The notes under the pieces were generated by a model. The model worked only from the letters and a program-made list of their open reading frames with translations, was not told where the DNA came from and did not search any database. A program made the position numbers and the translations under genes. Positions 4,707-7,636 of a stretch of 7,636 nucleotides of DNA are shown here, piece by piece. This DNA comes from Planctomycetaceae bacterium (GTDB lineage Bacteria; Planctomycetota; Planctomycetia; Pirellulales; Thermoguttaceae): contig JAITDV010000407.1 of the NCBI GenBank assembly GCA_031282385.1, forward strand, positions 1 to 7,636. Direction: 5' to 3'. Numbering within the stretch: position 1 is the first letter of the stretch; every line of letters starts with the position of its first letter.

Positions 4707-5906
4707 CTATACATTTGCCATATTGAACAGCGGCAACATTAGAGCTAGGACAAAGAATAAAACAACCAATCCCAACAAAATCAACATTATCGGTTCAATA
4801 AATCTCACTGCTAAATCAAGCGCGCGCCAATTCCGATTCTCCGACGAAATTGATACCGAAATCAAAACAGAATCAAGCGTGTTCGATTCCTCCGCAACCG
4901 CAATCATTTCCGTTAGCGACTTCGGAAAACAACCCGATTCCGCTAATGGTTCCGCTAATCTTGTACCGCTGCTGATTTTTTCGGATGCTTTTTGAATTGC
5001 ATTTAGAAGAACACGATTGCCAATCGCGTCACCTGCAATATCAAGCGACTTGACTATCGGAACTCCATTTTTCAACAACGTACCCAACACTCGACAGAAA
5101 CGTGCAATTGCAAAACCCTCATAAACTTTGCCCGCAACAGGAATGCGCAATTTTAATCCATCCAGAAACAATCGACCTTGATCCGTTTTACTCCAGAACC
5201 GAAACCAAATAAAACCGCCAAAAATAAACGGTAACGTTGCTGTAATAATATATTTTGTACGGCGTGAAAAGAATAAGAGCCATTCTGTTATTTGAGGCAA
5301 ATCGCCGCGATTACGTAGGTCATTGAAAACCGTGTCAAATTTCGGAACAATAAAAAACATTATTATTATCACAACCACAATCAAAAATACTAACAAGAGT
5401 ATCGGATAAACAAGCGCGCCGATAATACGTCCGCGTAAATCGTCTTGAGCTTCTGTATGTTCTGCAACATGAGTTAGCGACTCTTCAAGAAAGCCGCCTT
5501 CACTGCCTGCCCGAACCATCTGAACTCCCATTTCTCCAAACACAACTTGATAACGCCCCATTGCCTCCGCAAGAGTGTCGCCCGATTCAACTCGACGATA
5601 CACATTGTCAAGAACAAACTTAAAATTCACATTGGAAGTCTGATCGTGCAGAATTTTCAACGACCGCAGCAACGGAACTCCGCCGCGTAGAAGATCCGCT
5701 AATTGAGAATAAAATGTTGCAAGAAGTTCGCCGCTGATTTTACGTATTTTACCGGTTACTACTTGTTGCATTACCGGAGCGATTGAAACCGGAAACAATC
5801 CGTTTGCCGAAAGTGCTGCTGCCGCTTCCGGTTCATTTGCCGCATCCAAAACTCCCTCAACCTTCGCCCCAATATCATTGCGGGCAACATACCGATATTC
5901 AGGCAT
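4707..5906 (-). CDS. Type IV pilus / type II secretion inner-membrane platform protein (PilC/GspF family)
   Basis: This 399-residue protein is the polytopic inner-membrane platform on which pilins or pseudopilins are assembled by a cytoplasmic ATPase. The N-terminus has the family opening MPEYRYVARNDIGAKVEGVLDA and NGLFPVSI (36-42). Two T2SSF repeats follow: the first begins FYSQLADLLRGGVPLLRSLKIL (65-86), the second FCRVLGTLLKNGVPIVKSLDI (270-290). Hydrophobic segments lie at about 167-188, 219-237 and 371-393, giving the usual three-helix topology. Length is normal for the family (about 400). The start is backed by GGGAG (complement of 5915-5919) 8 nt upstream. The upstream gene on this strand encodes a protein with a GspE-type N-terminal domain, but no motor ATPase, pilin or secretin is in the window, so I cannot choose between pilus and secretion systems. 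A repeat end lies 20 bp upstream of the ATG. Confidence 0.95.
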   Translation of the reverse strand: MPEYRYVARNDIGAKVEGVLDAANEPEAAAALSANGLFPVSIAPVMQQVVTGKIRKISGELLATFYSQLADLLRGGVPLLRSLKILHDQTSNVNFKFVLDNVYRRVESGDTLAEAMGRYQVVFGEMGVQMVRAGSEGGFLEESLTHVAEHTEAQDDLRGRIIGALVYPILLLVFLIVVVIIIMFFIVPKFDTVFNDLRNRGDLPQITEWLLFFSRRTKYIITATLPFIFGGFIWFRFWSKTDQGRLFLDGLKLRIPVAGKVYEGFAIARFCRVLGTLLKNGVPIVKSLDIAGDAIGNRVLLNAIQKASEKISSGTRLAEPLAESGCFPKSLTEMIAVAEESNTLDSVLISVSISSENRNWRALDLAVRFIEPIMLILLGLVVLFFVLALMLPLFNMANV

Positions 5907-5926
5907 TCCAAAATCTCCCTTCTTGA

Positions 5927-5954
5927 CTGTTCACAACTTAAATTTCGTTTACCG
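5927..5954 (-). repeat. Repeat end upstream of the gspF/pilC-type gene
   Basis: CTGTTCACAACTTAAATTTC followed by GTTTACCG resembles the first 28 bp of copy C (CTGTTCACACTTTAATTTTC, CTTTACCG). Similarity fades beyond about 5955, so this is either an end fragment or a diverged copy. It lies between the gene's GGGAG ribosome-binding site and the full copy C. Confidence 0.5.
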
Positions 5955-6002
5955 TCATCTGATCTGCTTATTTATTGGGTTGCAAATAGAAACCGATTTA
6001 AA

Positions 6003-6097
6003 CTGTTCACACTTTAATTTTCCTTTACCGCCGCATGTTTACCTATCGGAAAGCAGGCTTTTACGCTCTTGAGTCCCGCAATTTATAGTGCGAACAG
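6003..6097 (-). repeat. Dispersed small repeat, full copy C (95 bp)
   Basis: In reverse it starts CTGTTCGCACTATAAATTGC and ends AATTAAAGTGTGAACAG; the ends are inverted repeats of each other with 16 of 18 positions matching copy A-style ends. It aligns along its length with copy A at 2559-2652. The central stem between GCATGTTTACC and GGAAAGCAGGC keeps nine of eleven pairs (one wobble). It lies between the J-like gene and the gspF/pilC-type gene, so it may affect read-through. A further partial end, GTGTTCACAATTTA (6113-6126), overlaps the stop codon of the J-like gene. Confidence 0.75.
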
Positions 6098-6123
6098 TAT
6101 AACTTGCGATGAGTGTTCACAAT

Positions 6124-7158
6124 TTATTTCGTCAACTTGTTCCATGTGATGAACCCGCTAATTAAACCGACAATTACTCCAATTGAACCGTCAACAATAA
6201 ATTGTAAGGCGGTATTTTTCGACAACGGCGGAATGTTTGTAGAAACGAGAATTACGCAAACGATCATTACTGTGAAGTTGAAGACGACCAAAGTAGTTTG
6301 GAATCTTTTTTTCTTATCGTCGTCTGACATTGGTGCGGCGGGTTCAACTTTTGTTGTTTTGGCGGTATTGGGGGCGGTTGTTTTTGTTGTAGTTGCGGCG
6401 GTTTTGGTGCCGTCTTTTTTCCGTATTAGTTGTATGGCGTCGCGTGGGTAGTATTTTGCAATTGCCGGAATTATTTCTGCTGACGTGCAAATTGTACTGC
6501 GTACAGGAATCTCAAAAATCATCCGTAACTCTTCCTCAACATCGGGATTGACCGGTTTGGGCGATGCCAATAAGAGTTGTCCGCGATCTATCATAAGCGG
6601 GACAAAAGAATGATGCCGTGCGGTATTTGGATTGATTTGTGCTGCTATCTCCTCGTCAACTCCAATTTCGTCAATACTCACAAACGGTAAACCAACCGAT
6701 TCTGCATACGCAAGCATTACTGTTTCTTGTGTTCCTAATTTTTGTTGCAATACTGCTTCTTGCAAATCTATACCGACAGCGTCAGCGTAACTTTTGACTT
6801 GTTTCATTCTGTCGGGGGGGACAATTTGGTTGGCGAGGAGAATCTCTTCCAAAGACCGCCGTGCTTTGACCACACCGACTTTACGACCGAGTGAGATATC
6901 GTACTCAAGTTTGCGAGTCGAATCTGTTAGGCAAAGCATTGCTTTTGCGAGTTCGTTTAGCAGTTTTTGCGACTCTTCAATATAATCGCCTGATGCAAAT
7001 TTACGCACGTGTGCATTCAACTGGCGGTAATTCTTACGAATTTTCTCAATATCATCTTCAAACCGTTCCAATCTTAAAAGTTGATAAAAGTTAAGCGGAC
7101 GATTTTCTGCACCTATTTTCAACCAGTCCCGATAAACATCAACAGGAACTTTTGCCAT
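6124..7158 (-). CDS. Membrane protein: J-like domain, GspE/MshE N-terminal domain, two C-terminal helices
   Basis: This 344-residue protein combines three parts. Residues 8-92 (YRDWLKI, RPLNFYQLLRL, ESQKLLNELAKAMLCLTDSTRKLEYD) form a J-domain-like module seen in planctomycete proteins; it lacks HPD and so should not drive DnaK. Residues 101-238 (LEEILLANQIV, YAESVGLPFVSI, VPLMIDRGQLLLASP) match the N-terminal domain of GspE/PilB/MshE motor ATPases, but the Arg-Leu-Gly pattern used by MshEN domains to bind c-di-GMP is degraded (RSLEEILL, IDLQEAVL). A Thr/Ala/Lys-rich linker (251-275) follows, then hydrophobic segments at about 287-306 and 318-337. No Walker motifs exist, so it is not the ATPase. 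GGGAG (complement of 7166-7170) with 7-nt spacing fixes the start. It lies upstream of the gspF/pilC-type gene on the same strand, 217 bp away; a scaffold or regulator role is inference. Confidence 0.85.
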   Translation of the reverse strand: MAKVPVDVYRDWLKIGAENRPLNFYQLLRLERFEDDIEKIRKNYRQLNAHVRKFASGDYIEESQKLLNELAKAMLCLTDSTRKLEYDISLGRKVGVVKARRSLEEILLANQIVPPDRMKQVKSYADAVGIDLQEAVLQQKLGTQETVMLAYAESVGLPFVSIDEIGVDEEIAAQINPNTARHHSFVPLMIDRGQLLLASPKPVNPDVEEELRMIFEIPVRSTICTSAEIIPAIAKYYPRDAIQLIRKKDGTKTAATTTKTTAPNTAKTTKVEPAAPMSDDDKKKRFQTTLVVFNFTVMIVCVILVSTNIPPLSKNTALQFIVDGSIGVIVGLISGFITWNKLTK

Positions 7159-7394
7159 TTACGATCTCCCATGTTTCTAAATTTTCTAATTTTTGTAACG
7201 AAAAACTACACTGTTCGTACAATAAATTACGCTCTTGAGCCACGCAATTTATAGTACAAACAGATATGTTGCCGTAACTACTTTCTATCCAGAACTAGGC
7301 AAAGTATATCTTTGTTTCATGGATTATCAAGCGGGTAGAAAAATGGTATTCCGCTTGTACTATAAATTGCGCTATTGAGTAACGCAATTTATAG
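7159..7394. other. Intergenic stretch upstream of the J-like gene
   Basis: No gene is seen. Besides the ribosome-binding site of the J-like gene it contains two palindromes of the CTGTTC family (7211-7263 and 7351-7396) separated by about 87 bp of AT-rich sequence. The repeat ends supply TTGTAC and TATAAATT strings resembling promoter hexamers, but no well-spaced pair stands out. Confidence 0.5.
7211..7263. repeat. Dispersed small repeat, short palindromic copy D (53 bp)
   Basis: The left arm, CTGTTCGTACAATAAATT plus ACG, is an inverted repeat of the right arm CGCAATTTATAGTACAAACAG with three mismatches over about 21 bp, around CTCTTGAGCCA. Its right half matches the outer end of copy C (ACGCTCTTGAG, CGCAATTTATAGT, AACAG), so it appears to be a minimal form of the same family lacking the AATAGGTAAA hairpin part. 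It lies 52 bp upstream of the J-like gene's start. Confidence 0.7.
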
Positions 7395-7396
7395 TA
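7351..7396. repeat. Palindromic copy E, interrupted by the mobile element
   Basis: TACTATAAATTGCG (7358-7371) and CGCAATTTATAGTA (7383-7396) are perfect 14-bp inverted arms around an 11-nt spacer. The left outer end CCGCTTGTAC resembles copy D's CTGTTTGTAC-type end. The expected right end (CAAACAG) is replaced by the mobile element, which starts at the palindrome's last TA. Confidence 0.65.
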
Positions 7397-7615
7397 GACC
7401 TTTTCGCTAACCTGTAGGAGACCACCCCTGACCCCTCCGAAGGAGGGGAATTATTCGCCTCTCTCGGAGGTATCTTCTTATTCCCCTCTCTCGGAGGCGG
7501 TTTCTTATTCCCCTCCTGCGGAGGGGTTAGGGGTGGTCTAGGAGGAGGTAAAGGCGGGTTTTCGGTGTAGGTTTTTTGTTGCCTTGATGTATTTTTAGGT
7601 TAGAAAAAAGGTCTA
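7395..7615. mobile_element. MITE-like element, copy 2 (221 bp, three hairpin units)
   Basis: The left end TAGACCTTTTCGCTAACCT (7395-7413) is identical to copy 1; the right end (7597-7615) has two changes (GCG to GAA). The first 68 bp equal copy 1. Three hairpin units start at the CCTC of 7458, 7485 and 7512, exactly 27 bp apart, against five units in copy 1; the 56-bp length difference is about two units. The loops vary (TCTCG, CTGCG) while the CCTC/GAGG stems are kept. The right subterminal GTAGGTTTTTTGTTGC and ATGTATTTTTAGGTTAG are shared. No transposase is present. Confidence 0.8.
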
Positions 7616-7636
7616 ATAATTTCCCTTCGCCAGAGG

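Noticed and set aside
6124..7158. Calling this gene a type II secretion or pilus motor ATPase
   Set aside because: Only the N-terminal domain is present; there are no Walker A or B motifs and the protein ends in membrane segments.

Overview
The window (7,636 bp, AT-rich, roughly 40% GC by eye) looks like chromosomal DNA from a low-GC relative of the Planctomycetes. The taxonomic hint is inference. It rests mainly on the 344-residue protein at 6124-7158: a J-domain-like N-terminus without HPD, starting YRDWLKI...RPLNFYQLLRL, is a planctomycete speciality, here joined to a type II secretion E-protein N-terminal domain. A tmRNA tag ending LALAA and an RRM protein with a short Gly/Arg tail fit but do not prove this.

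Left part (1-2457). The 5' end of thrS runs off the left edge on the minus strand. About 1.2 kb without a convincing gene follows. It holds a 277-bp non-autonomous mobile element with perfect 19-bp terminal inverted repeats and an internal array of five hairpin units (901-1177), then a strongly self-complementary stretch (1360-1442). Next come a candidate promoter and a complete one-piece tmRNA gene (ssrA, 1670-2028) whose tag ends AEPKLALAA. Just downstream on the same strand is a small RRM RNA-binding protein (2140-2457). Its leader can form two mutually exclusive hairpins, the second ending next to the Shine-Dalgarno sequence.

Right part (2865-7158). Four minus-strand genes are read right to left: the J-like/GspE_N membrane protein, a GspF/PilC-type inner-membrane platform protein, a HAD-family phosphatase and the epoxyqueuosine reductase queG. 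The first two plausibly belong to a type IV pilus/type II secretion-like machine whose motor ATPase is not in the window. The HAD and queG genes are 48 bp apart and both lack a visible Shine-Dalgarno sequence, unlike thrS, gspF/pilC and the J-like gene.

Repeats. Two unrelated families of small repeats fill the intergenic space. One is the hairpin-array element above; a second copy at 7395-7615 has three units instead of five. The other is a family of about 50-95 bp elements whose ends read CTGTTC(R)(Y)AC(T/A)(A/T)TAAATT. Full copies lie at 2559-2652, 6003-6097 and 7211-7263, with partial copies or single ends at about 439, 2741-2804, 4563, 5927 and 7351. They occur in every larger gap around the minus-strand genes, often 20-55 bp upstream of a start codon. 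The second hairpin-array element abuts, and may have broken, one of these palindromes. These repeat families and the RRM-gene leader are the least explained parts of the window; I see no complete new defence or metabolic system.
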